This document shows, one piece after another, positions 1-12,300 of a DNA stretch of 64,000 nt. The notes under the pieces are model-generated. The model was not told the origin of the DNA and made no database searches. It saw only the letters and a list, made by a program, of their open reading frames with translations. How positions within the stretch are numbered: the first letter of the stretch is position 1; the number at the start of each line of letters is the position of its first letter. The DNA comes from Vibrio vulnificus NBRC 15645 = ATCC 27562 (GTDB taxonomy: Bacteria > Pseudomonadota > Gammaproteobacteria > Enterobacterales > Vibrionaceae), in the NCBI RefSeq assembly GCF_002224265.1, contig NZ_CP012881.1, positions 1 through 64,000 of the forward strand, given 5' to 3'. The position numbers were made by a program, and so were the translations under genes.

Positions 1-446
1 ATACGTATCTCCATTGTCCCAAGCACCTTGAACATAAATAACACCATTACCATTAGCAGTCCCAAGTAAGTCACCATTACCACTGTAAATTTCAGTTCCT
101 TCTATTAAACCTGAAAGTTCAACACCAGTAATTGACTCACTTCCATCTGTATCAACTAGTGCAACATCGATATCAAGAGAATAAGTAGTAAAGGTAGGCG
201 TCGCCGGTAGAACAATTCCTGCTACAGGATCAAGGCGATAAATACCATCGTCTAGCTGAAGCAAGTCGATGTTGTGAAGGCGCGTAGGAACGGCTGCCCC
301 CTCTTTCAAAAACTCATAGATTACTTCTTTGATATCACCATTTGCTTCATAGGTTACAGAGTGAGTAATTGTATAATCATCCAGACTACCTTGAAGTACG
401 GCTACGTCTCCTAAACCATTGGAACCATTAAGTGTATAGTGATCAC
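1..446 (-). CDS. Adhesin C-terminal fragment running off the left edge
   Basis: Continuous sense translation on the minus strand from about 446 to base 1 with no start codon, so it is an internal piece of the giant adhesin. It reads as extracellular beta-rich sequence (for example DHYTLNGSNGLGDVAVLQG, then LHNIDLLQLDDGIYRLDP), which resembles the C-terminal part of RTX adhesins just after the GGxGxD repeats. It is separated from the next fragment by a frame break near 450, where a base is missing after the codons for DALYG. The true C-terminus with the secretion signal lies outside the window. Confidence 0.6.
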
Positions 447-478
447 GCCGTATAGTGCATCACTAGAGTGACCTGCAA

Positions 479-742
479 CTAGAACATCATTACCCAAACC
501 GCCTCTAATATCATTTTTGTCAAGTTCGCTCCCACCAAAATATCACTGTCATCACTTTGCAAATTCGTGTAATGAGCTCCATAGATACTATCACCACCGC
601 CATGACTCGATACGATATAGTCATTTTTATCAGAACCATAAACAACTTCTAAAGCCGAACTTGAATCAGTGATTGAATTTTGTATACCAAACTTAGTTTT
701 ATCAAAATTACCTGCTAAAAAAGTCTTCGTAACTAATGCCAA
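479..742 (-). CDS. Adhesin fragment with RTX-like repeats
   Basis: Part of the giant adhesin in a shifted frame. The sense portion reads through acidic, glycine-rich segments such as YGSDKNDYIVSSHGGGDSIYG, which resemble degenerate RTX calcium-binding nonapeptides. In the neighbouring frame after a break near 530 the canonical GGLGND follows, then VLVAGHSSDALYG. It is not a separate gene: upstream sense sequence (829-958, cadherin-like) and downstream sense sequence (1-446) continue the same protein once single-base indels are allowed for. Confidence 0.5.
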   Translation of the reverse strand: MALVTKTFLAGNFDKTKFGIQNSITDSSSALEVVYGSDKNDYIVSSHGGGDSIYGAHYTNLQSDDSDILVGANLTKMILEAVWVMMF

Positions 743-828
743 AAGTCTTATACCCGGAATAATCTGCGCTTGGTTCCCCTAACATATTATAGAAACAATA
801 GGTTTATCCGCCACAGCAGTGACTTCAA

Positions 829-1560
829 CCGCTCAAAATAGCGCTAGTACCTGTGTTAGTGGTGTAATACACCGGGGACAACGTCCCAGACCAGTTATCT
901 GCAGGCTCAAACTCATAGCTACCATCACGGTTAACAACTAGCTTGCCTTCAGCAAGTTCACTACTTCACCTGCGCCGTATACCTGATTGTTAACTTCGAC
1001 TGTTACAACTGAAAGAACATTATCGTCATCAGAGTCATTGTCCAAAACATTACCGGAAACTTTAATGTCTTCTTGGGTTACAGCTCTGTCTTTATGGCAA
1101 TGTGTTGGCGCATTTTCATGTACATTAACATCAATCTGTATTGAGTTATGAGCTGAGCTATTTGAATCCTTTTCCGATGATATAGCGTCGATATGAATCG
1201 TGAAGTCATCACTGGTGCCAGACGGTGCCAACACAAAAATATTATCTAGATCCCACCCCGTAACACTATATTCGCTCGACTCGCCATCTGAAACTAACAC
1301 GCTCTTGCCATCAGTAAACTTAGCGCCAGCAGGAAGACCACTAATATTAACAACTAAAGTCTCAGAGCCATCAGTGTCTTGCTGAGCAACAGTTACACTA
1401 GTTAGAGGTATCCAAGTATCTTGCAAGCCTTCATTCGTTTCAAACACTTTATAAACATGCGAACCATTAACATCTTGCAACTCAGAAGTTCGTAAACCCG
1501 TACTGTCCAACTTGGAAATGTCACTGACAATTCCAAAATTCTGGTTGTCTAAATTAACTT
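829..1560 (-). CDS. Adhesin fragment, cadherin-like domains
   Basis: Two sense stretches of the giant adhesin in adjacent frames. From about 1560 to 955 it reads from NFGIVSDISKLDSTG through NISGLPAGAKFTDGKSVLVS to GNVLDNDSDDDNVLSVVTVE, a typical bacterial cadherin-like segment. After a single-base break near 960 the frame 958-829 continues with LAEGKLVVNRDGSYEFEPAD and NWSGTLSPVYYTTNTGT. The 'Asn-Val-Leu-x-Asn-Asp' and 'Asp-Gly-Ser-Tyr-x-Phe' motifs are standard for tandem VCBS/cadherin-like domains of adhesins. An open frame in this area starts earlier (1675), but its first ~40 residues are out of frame. Confidence 0.5.
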
Positions 1561-2000
1561 GGTGTTGCACCGTCAACTGATACATTGACATCAAAGTTAC
1601 CTGCACCGCTCTGATTGTGATGGTAAATCTCAATCGGATAAAAACCAGAAACTGCTGGTACAAACGGATTACCACTTGGAATATGACCGTAATTTACCCC
1701 CCAACGAGCTTGATCAACTAAATCTCCACCAACCTTAATAGCTAAACTATCATCACCAGTACCAACAAAGTCGTAAGACTTGCCTGCTTCTAAATAAATT
1801 AACCCCGTAACAAGAACTGCGTTATCTTTTGGAGTTGCATTACTTGCCGTATCCTCAACGTTACTCATTGTGGACGACGTTGCATCATCGCGGTCAAGAC
1901 TATCAATAGTCGTAATGAGGAGTTGAGCGTTAACACCGTTACCATTAGAACCGAGATCGACTCCGGACCACGTAGAGACATTGAAGTCTTGAGATGGCAA
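1554..2000 (-). CDS. Adhesin fragment, PA14-like domain
   Basis: Sense piece of the giant adhesin. The segment YLEAGKSYDFVGTGDDSLAI and the following IKVGGDLVD, ending with GFYPIEIYHHNQSGAGNFDV, has the pattern of PA14-like carbohydrate-binding domains. Such domains sit near the C-terminus of related marine adhesins such as the Marinomonas ice-binding adhesin. It joins the cadherin-like fragment after one indel near 1556. A sugar-binding role is an inference from family. Confidence 0.55.
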   Translation of the reverse strand: MPSQDFNVSTWSGVDLGSNGNGVNAQLLITTIDSLDRDDATSSTMSNVEDTASNATPKDNAVLVTGLIYLEAGKSYDFVGTGDDSLAIKVGGDLVDQARWGVNYGHIPSGNPFVPAVSGFYPIEIYHHNQSGAGNFDVNVSVDGATPS

Positions 2001-2050
2001 CTGGATACCACTAGTTGAAGTATAAATAACTGGAGTATCTGCAACTGGCG

Positions 2051-2293
2051 TTACGTTAACGCTATCGTCGCTTCTTCGCCAGTATTTAAACCATCACTTG
2101 GTTTAAAACCAATTTCTGCATAGTCCTGTTTCTGGTCGCCTACCCCATCTGTCGAATGACCATCATAGCCAGACTCATTTTCGTCAGGAGTAAAACGAAC
2201 GCCATTAGAATCAAACTGTGATTTCTCTATAGTCTGTCCAACACTCACACTGTACCAGCTACCATCGCTCCAGATACTCAAGCAGCCCATCAC
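2051..2293 (-). CDS. Adhesin fragment, Ig/cadherin-like
   Basis: Short sense piece reading SIWSDGSWYSVSVGQTIEKS, then FDSNGVRFTPDENESGYDG and later YAEIGFKPSDGLNTGEEATI. The 'GQTI...F(x)PDENESG' pattern is a common repeat-end motif in RTX/VCBS adhesins. It lies between the damaged VCBS copies (right) and the PA14-like fragment (left). The 2294-2435 interval also carries sense codons in broken frames (for example DSPESSLWELEITSLPSDG). Confidence 0.5.
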   Translation of the reverse strand: MMGCLSIWSDGSWYSVSVGQTIEKSQFDSNGVRFTPDENESGYDGHSTDGVGDQKQDYAEIGFKPSDGLNTGEEATIALT

Positions 2294-2435
2294 TAGGTAG
2301 CGATGTTATTTCAAGCTCCCAGAGAGGACTCCGGCGAATCTACGTCAGAAATACCAAACGAAGACCACTCAAGGAATACCGAAATCTTCTAGGGTTGAAA
2401 TTGGTACTTGGTTAGCTAGTTCGACCATTGGCGGC

Positions 2436-3302
2436 CATCGTTCGTGCCATGATGGTCACTTTCACGACTTGCGGTGTGCCGTCTACCGACGTCACGTGAA
2501 GCTTTCTACTTTGCTGTCGCCAACATTCATCTCATTGAACGCACTGTTCGCCACGAACGTCCACGCGCCATTGCGTCGATGCTGAACTGCCGTTGCGTGC
2601 CTTCGATGGTCTTCGCGGTGAAGCTGTTGTCGGTGTTGTCCACATCTTCTGAGGTCAAGGTGCCGCTCAAGGTCAACGCCGCATCGGGTGTGTCGCCTGC
2701 GATCGTCGCGCGCATCGTTCGTGCCATTGATGGTCACTTTCACGATTGCGGTGTGCGTCTACCGACGTCACCGTGAAGCTTTCTACTTTGCTGTCGCCAA
2801 CATTCATCTCATTGAACGCACCTGTTCCCACGAACGTCCACGCGCCATTGGCGTCGATGCTGAACGTGCGTTGGTGCCTTCGATGTCTCGCGGTGAAGCT
2901 GTTGTCGGTGTTGTCCACATCTTCTGAGTCAAGGTGCCGCTCAAGGTCAACGCCGCATCGGTTTCATCCGCCACGACCGCTGTGTCGCCTGCGATCGTCG
3001 CCGCATCGTTCGTGCCATTTGATGGTCACTTTCACGACTTGCGGTGTGCCGGTCTTACCGACGTCACCGTGAAGCTTCTCTACTTTGCTGTCGCCAACAT
3101 TCATCTCATTGAACGCACTGTTCGCCACGAACGTCCACGCGCCATTGGCGTCGATGCTGAACGTGCCGTTGGTGCCTTCGATGGTCTTCGCGGTGAAGCT
3201 GTTGTCGGTGTTGTCCACATCTTCTGAGGTCAAGGTGCCCGCTCAAGGTCAACGCCGCATCGGTTTCATCCGCCACGACCGCTGTGTCGCCTGCGATCGT
3301 CC
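2436..3302 (-). repeat. Three further VCBS repeat copies with many indels
   Basis: Continues the 297-bp array leftwards, but the copies differ from the consensus by scattered single-base gains and losses. Examples are an extra C near 3240, an extra T near 3020, extra G and T near 3051-3056, a missing G near 2927, and loss of about 20 bases of the segment encoding the VVADET region near 2690. Substitutions are rare while indels are frequent, which is the profile of uncorrected long-read error. Confidence 0.8.
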
Positions 3303-6300
3303 GCCGCATCGTTCGTCCATTGATGGTCACTTTCACGACTTGCGGTGTGCCGTCTACCGACGTCACCGTGAAGCTTTCTACTTTGCTGTCGCCAACATTC
3401 ATCTCATTGAACGCACTGTTCGCCACGAACGTCCACGCGCCATTGGCGTCGATGCTGAACGTGCCGTTGGTGCCTTCGATGGTCTTCGCGGTGAAGCTGT
3501 TGTCGGTGTTGTCCACATCTTCTGAGGTCAAGGTGCCGCTCAAGGTCAACGCCGCATCGGTTTCATCCGCCACGACCGCTGTGTCGCCTGCGATCGTCGC
3601 CGCATCGTTCGTGCCATTGATGGTCACTTTCACGACTTGCGGTGTGCCGTCTACCGACGTCACCGTGAAGCTTTCTACTTTGCTGTCGCCAACATTCATC
3701 TCATTGAACGCACTGTTCGCCACGAACGTCCACGCGCCATTGGCGTCGATGCTGAACGTGCCGTTGGTGCCTTCGATGGTCTTCGCGGTGAAGCTGTTGT
3801 CGGTGTTGTCCACATCTTCTGAGGTCAAGGTGCCGCTCAAGGTCAACGCCGCATCGGTTTCATCCGCCACGACCGCTGTGTCGCCTGCGATCGTCGCCGC
3901 ATCGTTCGTGCCATTGATGGTCACTTTCACGACTTGCGGTGTGCCGTCTACCGACGTCACCGTGAAGCTTTCTACTTTGCTGTCGCCAACATTCATCTCA
4001 TTGAACGCACTGTTCGCCACGAACGTCCACGCGCCATTGGCGTCGATGCTGAACGTGCCGTTGGTGCCTTCGATGGTCTTCGCGGTGAAGCTGTTGTCGG
4101 TGTTGTCCACATCTTCTGAGGTCAAGGTGCCGCTCAAGGTCAACGCCGCATCGGTTTCATCCGCCACGACCGCTGTGTCGCCTGCGATCGTCGCCGCATC
4201 GTTCGTGCCATTGATGGTCACTTTCACGACTTGCGGTGTGCCGTCTACCGACGTCACCGTGAAGCTTTCTACTTTGCTGTCGCCAACATTCATCTCATTG
4301 AACGCACTGTTCGCCACGAACGTCCACGCGCCATTGGCGTCGATGCTGAACGTGCCGTTGGTGCCTTCGATGGTCTTCGCGGTGAAGCTGTTGTCGGTGT
4401 TGTCCACATCTTCTGAGGTCAAGGTGCCGCTCAAGGTCAACGCCGCATCGGTTTCATCCGCCACGACCGCTGTGTCGCCTGCGATCGTCGCCGCATCGTT
4501 CGTGCCATTGATGGTCACTTTCACGACTTGCGGTGTGCCGTCTACCGACGTCACCGTGAAGCTTTCTACTTTGCTGTCGCCAACATTCATCTCATTGAAC
4601 GCACTGTTCGCCACGAACGTCCACGCGCCATTGGCGTCGATGCTGAACGTGCCGTTGGTGCCTTCGATGGTCTTCGCGGTGAAGCTGTTGTCGGTGTTGT
4701 CCACATCTTCTGAGGTCAAGGTGCCGCTCAAGGTCAACGCCGCATCGGTTTCATCCGCCACGACCGCTGTGTCGCCTGCGATCGTCGCCGCATCGTTCGT
4801 GCCATTGATGGTCACTTTCACGACTTGCGGTGTGCCGTCTACCGACGTCACCGTGAAGCTTTCTACTTTGCTGTCGCCAACATTCATCTCATTGAACGCA
4901 CTGTTCGCCACGAACGTCCACGCGCCATTGGCGTCGATGCTGAACGTGCCGTTGGTGCCTTCGATGGTCTTCGCGGTGAAGCTGTTGTCGGTGTTGTCCA
5001 CATCTTCTGAGGTCAAGGTGCCGCTCAAGGTCAACGCCGCATCGGTTTCATCCGCCACGACCGCTGTGTCGCCTGCGATCGTCGCCGCATCGTTCGTGCC
5101 ATTGATGGTCACTTTCACGACTTGCGGTGTGCCGTCTACCGACGTCACCGTGAAGCTTTCTACTTTGCTGTCGCCAACATTCATCTCATTGAACGCACTG
5201 TTCGCCACGAACGTCCACGCGCCATTGGCGTCGATGCTGAACGTGCCGTTGGTGCCTTCGATGGTCTTCGCGGTGAAGCTGTTGTCGGTGTTGTCCACAT
5301 CTTCTGAGGTCAAGGTGCCGCTCAAGGTCAACGCCGCATCGGTTTCATCCGCCACGACCGCTGTGTCGCCTGCGATCGTCGCCGCATCGTTCGTGCCATT
5401 GATGGTCACTTTCACGACTTGCGGTGTGCCGTCTACCGACGTCACCGTGAAGCTTTCTACTTTGCTGTCGCCAACATTCATCTCATTGAACGCACTGTTC
5501 GCCACGAACGTCCACGCGCCATTGGCGTCGATGCTGAACGTGCCGTTGGTGCCTTCGATGGTCTTCGCGGTGAAGCTGTTGTCGGTGTTGTCCACATCTT
5601 CTGAGGTCAAGGTGCCGCTCAAGGTCAACGCCGCATCGGTTTCATCCGCCACGACCGCTGTGTCGCCTGCGATCGTCGCCGCATCGTTCGTGCCATTGAT
5701 GGTCACTTTCACGACTTGCGGTGTGCCGTCTACCGACGTCACCGTGAAGCTTTCTACTTTGCTGTCGCCAACATTCATCTCATTGAACGCACTGTTCGCC
5801 ACGAACGTCCACGCGCCATTGGCGTCGATGCTGAACGTGCCGTTGGTGCCTTCGATGGTCTTCGCGGTGAAGCTGTTGTCGGTGTTGTCCACATCTTCTG
5901 AGGTCAAGGTGCCGCTCAAGGTCAACGCCGCATCGGTTTCATCCGCCACGACCGCTGTGTCGCCTGCGATCGTCGCCGCATCGTTCGTGCCATTGATGGT
6001 CACTTTCACGACTTGCGGTGTGCCGTCTACCGACGTCACCGTGAAGCTTTCTACTTTGCTGTCGCCAACATTCATCTCATTGAACGCACTGTTCGCCACG
6101 AACGTCCACGCGCCATTGGCGTCGATGCTGAACGTGCCGTTGGTGCCTTCGATGGTCTTCGCGGTGAAGCTGTTGTCGGTGTTGTCCACATCTTCTGAGG
6201 TCAAGGTGCCGCTCAAGGTCAACGCCGCATCGGTTTCATCCGCCACGACCGCTGTGTCGCCTGCGATCGTCGCCGCATCGTTCGTGCCATTGATGGTCAC

Positions 6301-9300
6301 TTTCACGACTTGCGGTGTGCCGTCTACCGACGTCACCGTGAAGCTTTCTACTTTGCTGTCGCCAACATTCATCTCATTGAACGCACTGTTCGCCACGAAC
6401 GTCCACGCGCCATTGGCGTCGATGCTGAACGTGCCGTTGGTGCCTTCGATGGTCTTCGCGGTGAAGCTGTTGTCGGTGTTGTCCACATCTTCTGAGGTCA
6501 AGGTGCCGCTCAAGGTCAACGCCGCATCGGTTTCATCCGCCACGACCGCTGTGTCGCCTGCGATCGTCGCCGCATCGTTCGTGCCATTGATGGTCACTTT
6601 CACGACTTGCGGTGTGCCGTCTACCGACGTCACCGTGAAGCTTTCTACTTTGCTGTCGCCAACATTCATCTCATTGAACGCACTGTTCGCCACGAACGTC
6701 CACGCGCCATTGGCGTCGATGCTGAACGTGCCGTTGGTGCCTTCGATGGTCTTCGCGGTGAAGCTGTTGTCGGTGTTGTCCACATCTTCTGAGGTCAAGG
6801 TGCCGCTCAAGGTCAACGCCGCATCGGTTTCATCCGCCACGACCGCTGTGTCGCCTGCGATCGTCGCCGCATCGTTCGTGCCATTGATGGTCACTTTCAC
6901 GACTTGCGGTGTGCCGTCTACCGACGTCACCGTGAAGCTTTCTACTTTGCTGTCGCCAACATTCATCTCATTGAACGCACTGTTCGCCACGAACGTCCAC
7001 GCGCCATTGGCGTCGATGCTGAACGTGCCGTTGGTGCCTTCGATGGTCTTCGCGGTGAAGCTGTTGTCGGTGTTGTCCACATCTTCTGAGGTCAAGGTGC
7101 CGCTCAAGGTCAACGCCGCATCGGTTTCATCCGCCACGACCGCTGTGTCGCCTGCGATCGTCGCCGCATCGTTCGTGCCATTGATGGTCACTTTCACGAC
7201 TTGCGGTGTGCCGTCTACCGACGTCACCGTGAAGCTTTCTACTTTGCTGTCGCCAACATTCATCTCATTGAACGCACTGTTCGCCACGAACGTCCACGCG
7301 CCATTGGCGTCGATGCTGAACGTGCCGTTGGTGCCTTCGATGGTCTTCGCGGTGAAGCTGTTGTCGGTGTTGTCCACATCTTCTGAGGTCAAGGTGCCGC
7401 TCAAGGTCAACGCCGCATCGGTTTCATCCGCCACGACCGCTGTGTCGCCTGCGATCGTCGCCGCATCGTTCGTGCCATTGATGGTCACTTTCACGACTTG
7501 CGGTGTGCCGTCTACCGACGTCACCGTGAAGCTTTCTACTTTGCTGTCGCCAACATTCATCTCATTGAACGCACTGTTCGCCACGAACGTCCACGCGCCA
7601 TTGGCGTCGATGCTGAACGTGCCGTTGGTGCCTTCGATGGTCTTCGCGGTGAAGCTGTTGTCGGTGTTGTCCACATCTTCTGAGGTCAAGGTGCCGCTCA
7701 AGGTCAACGCCGCATCGGTTTCATCCGCCACGACCGCTGTGTCGCCTGCGATCGTCGCCGCATCGTTCGTGCCATTGATGGTCACTTTCACGACTTGCGG
7801 TGTGCCGTCTACCGACGTCACCGTGAAGCTTTCTACTTTGCTGTCGCCAACATTCATCTCATTGAACGCACTGTTCGCCACGAACGTCCACGCGCCATTG
7901 GCGTCGATGCTGAACGTGCCGTTGGTGCCTTCGATGGTCTTCGCGGTGAAGCTGTTGTCGGTGTTGTCCACATCTTCTGAGGTCAAGGTGCCGCTCAAGG
8001 TCAACGCCGCATCGGTTTCATCCGCCACGACCGCTGTGTCGCCTGCGATCGTCGCCGCATCGTTCGTGCCATTGATGGTCACTTTCACGACTTGCGGTGT
8101 GCCGTCTACCGACGTCACCGTGAAGCTTTCTACTTTGCTGTCGCCAACATTCATCTCATTGAACGCACTGTTCGCCACGAACGTCCACGCGCCATTGGCG
8201 TCGATGCTGAACGTGCCGTTGGTGCCTTCGATGGTCTTCGCGGTGAAGCTGTTGTCGGTGTTGTCCACATCTTCTGAGGTCAAGGTGCCGCTCAAGGTCA
8301 ACGCCGCATCGGTTTCATCCGCCACGACCGCTGTGTCGCCTGCGATCGTCGCCGCATCGTTCGTGCCATTGATGGTCACTTTCACGACTTGCGGTGTGCC
8401 GTCTACCGACGTCACCGTGAAGCTTTCTACTTTGCTGTCGCCAACATTCATCTCATTGAACGCACTGTTCGCCACGAACGTCCACGCGCCATTGGCGTCG
8501 ATGCTGAACGTGCCGTTGGTGCCTTCGATGGTCTTCGCGGTGAAGCTGTTGTCGGTGTTGTCCACATCTTCTGAGGTCAAGGTGCCGCTCAAGGTCAACG
8601 CCGCATCGGTTTCATCCGCCACGACCGCTGTGTCGCCTGCGATCGTCGCCGCATCGTTCGTGCCATTGATGGTCACTTTCACGACTTGCGGTGTGCCGTC
8701 TACCGACGTCACCGTGAAGCTTTCTACTTTGCTGTCGCCAACATTCATCTCATTGAACGCACTGTTCGCCACGAACGTCCACGCGCCATTGGCGTCGATG
8801 CTGAACGTGCCGTTGGTGCCTTCGATGGTCTTCGCGGTGAAGCTGTTGTCGGTGTTGTCCACATCTTCTGAGGTCAAGGTGCCGCTCAAGGTCAACGCCG
8901 CATCGGTTTCATCCGCCACGACCGCTGTGTCGCCTGCGATCGTCGCCGCATCGTTCGTGCCATTGATGGTCACTTTCACGACTTGCGGTGTGCCGTCTAC
9001 CGACGTCACCGTGAAGCTTTCTACTTTGCTGTCGCCAACATTCATCTCATTGAACGCACTGTTCGCCACGAACGTCCACGCGCCATTGGCGTCGATGCTG
9101 AACGTGCCGTTGGTGCCTTCGATGGTCTTCGCGGTGAAGCTGTTGTCGGTGTTGTCCACATCTTCTGAGGTCAAGGTGCCGCTCAAGGTCAACGCCGCAT
9201 CGGTTTCATCCGCCACGACCGCTGTGTCGCCTGCGATCGTCGCCGCATCGTTCGTGCCATTGATGGTCACTTTCACGACTTGCGGTGTGCCGTCTACCGA

Positions 9301-12300
9301 CGTCACCGTGAAGCTTTCTACTTTGCTGTCGCCAACATTCATCTCATTGAACGCACTGTTCGCCACGAACGTCCACGCGCCATTGGCGTCGATGCTGAAC
9401 GTGCCGTTGGTGCCTTCGATGGTCTTCGCGGTGAAGCTGTTGTCGGTGTTGTCCACATCTTCTGAGGTCAAGGTGCCGCTCAAGGTCAACGCCGCATCGG
9501 TTTCATCCGCCACGACCGCTGTGTCGCCTGCGATCGTCGCCGCATCGTTCGTGCCATTGATGGTCACTTTCACGACTTGCGGTGTGCCGTCTACCGACGT
9601 CACCGTGAAGCTTTCTACTTTGCTGTCGCCAACATTCATCTCATTGAACGCACTGTTCGCCACGAACGTCCACGCGCCATTGGCGTCGATGCTGAACGTG
9701 CCGTTGGTGCCTTCGATGGTCTTCGCGGTGAAGCTGTTGTCGGTGTTGTCCACATCTTCTGAGGTCAAGGTGCCGCTCAAGGTCAACGCCGCATCGGTTT
9801 CATCCGCCACGACCGCTGTGTCGCCTGCGATCGTCGCCGCATCGTTCGTGCCATTGATGGTCACTTTCACGACTTGCGGTGTGCCGTCTACCGACGTCAC
9901 CGTGAAGCTTTCTACTTTGCTGTCGCCAACATTCATCTCATTGAACGCACTGTTCGCCACGAACGTCCACGCGCCATTGGCGTCGATGCTGAACGTGCCG
10001 TTGGTGCCTTCGATGGTCTTCGCGGTGAAGCTGTTGTCGGTGTTGTCCACATCTTCTGAGGTCAAGGTGCCGCTCAAGGTCAACGCCGCATCGGTTTCAT
10101 CCGCCACGACCGCTGTGTCGCCTGCGATCGTCGCCGCATCGTTCGTGCCATTGATGGTCACTTTCACGACTTGCGGTGTGCCGTCTACCGACGTCACCGT
10201 GAAGCTTTCTACTTTGCTGTCGCCAACATTCATCTCATTGAACGCACTGTTCGCCACGAACGTCCACGCGCCATTGGCGTCGATGCTGAACGTGCCGTTG
10301 GTGCCTTCGATGGTCTTCGCGGTGAAGCTGTTGTCGGTGTTGTCCACATCTTCTGAGGTCAAGGTGCCGCTCAAGGTCAACGCCGCATCGGTTTCATCCG
10401 CCACGACCGCTGTGTCGCCTGCGATCGTCGCCGCATCGTTCGTGCCATTGATGGTCACTTTCACGACTTGCGGTGTGCCGTCTACCGACGTCACCGTGAA
10501 GCTTTCTACTTTGCTGTCGCCAACATTCATCTCATTGAACGCACTGTTCGCCACGAACGTCCACGCGCCATTGGCGTCGATGCTGAACGTGCCGTTGGTG
10601 CCTTCGATGGTCTTCGCGGTGAAGCTGTTGTCGGTGTTGTCCACATCTTCTGAGGTCAAGGTGCCGCTCAAGGTCAACGCCGCATCGGTTTCATCCGCCA
10701 CGACCGCTGTGTCGCCTGCGATCGTCGCCGCATCGTTCGTGCCATTGATGGTCACTTTCACGACTTGCGGTGTGCCGTCTACCGACGTCACCGTGAAGCT
10801 TTCTACTTTGCTGTCGCCAACATTCATCTCATTGAACGCACTGTTCGCCACGAACGTCCACGCGCCATTGGCGTCGATGCTGAACGTGCCGTTGGTGCCT
10901 TCGATGGTCTTCGCGGTGAAGCTGTTGTCGGTGTTGTCCACATCTTCTGAGGTCAAGGTGCCGCTCAAGGTCAACGCCGCATCGGTTTCATCCGCCACGA
11001 CCGCTGTGTCGCCTGCGATCGTCGCCGCATCGTTCGTGCCATTGATGGTCACTTTCACGACTTGCGGTGTGCCGTCTACCGACGTCACCGTGAAGCTTTC
11101 TACTTTGCTGTCGCCAACATTCATCTCATTGAACGCACTGTTCGCCACGAACGTCCACGCGCCATTGGCGTCGATGCTGAACGTGCCGTTGGTGCCTTCG
11201 ATGGTCTTCGCGGTGAAGCTGTTGTCGGTGTTGTCCACATCTTCTGAGGTCAAGGTGCCGCTCAAGGTCAACGCCGCATCGGTTTCATCCGCCACGACCG
11301 CTGTGTCGCCTGCGATCGTCGCCGCATCGTTCGTGCCATTGATGGTCACTTTCACGACTTGCGGTGTGCCGTCTACCGACGTCACCGTGAAGCTTTCTAC
11401 TTTGCTGTCGCCAACATTCATCTCATTGAACGCACTGTTCGCCACGAACGTCCACGCGCCATTGGCGTCGATGCTGAACGTGCCGTTGGTGCCTTCGATG
11501 GTCTTCGCGGTGAAGCTGTTGTCGGTGTTGTCCACATCTTCTGAGGTCAAGGTGCCGCTCAAGGTCAACGCCGCATCGGTTTCATCCGCCACGACCGCTG
11601 TGTCGCCTGCGATCGTCGCCGCATCGTTCGTGCCATTGATGGTCACTTTCACGACTTGCGGTGTGCCGTCTACCGACGTCACCGTGAAGCTTTCTACTTT
11701 GCTGTCGCCAACATTCATCTCATTGAACGCACTGTTCGCCACGAACGTCCACGCGCCATTGGCGTCGATGCTGAACGTGCCGTTGGTGCCTTCGATGGTC
11801 TTCGCGGTGAAGCTGTTGTCGGTGTTGTCCACATCTTCTGAGGTCAAGGTGCCGCTCAAGGTCAACGCCGCATCGGTTTCATCCGCCACGACCGCTGTGT
11901 CGCCTGCGATCGTCGCCGCATCGTTCGTGCCATTGATGGTCACTTTCACGACTTGCGGTGTGCCGTCTACCGACGTCACCGTGAAGCTTTCTACTTTGCT
12001 GTCGCCAACATTCATCTCATTGAACGCACTGTTCGCCACGAACGTCCACGCGCCATTGGCGTCGATGCTGAACGTGCCGTTGGTGCCTTCGATGGTCTTC
12101 GCGGTGAAGCTGTTGTCGGTGTTGTCCACATCTTCTGAGGTCAAGGTGCCGCTCAAGGTCAACGCCGCATCGGTTTCATCCGCCACGACCGCTGTGTCGC
12201 CTGCGATCGTCGCCGCATCGTTCGTGCCATTGATGGTCACTTTCACGACTTGCGGTGTGCCGTCTACCGACGTCACCGTGAAGCTTTCTACTTTGCTGTC

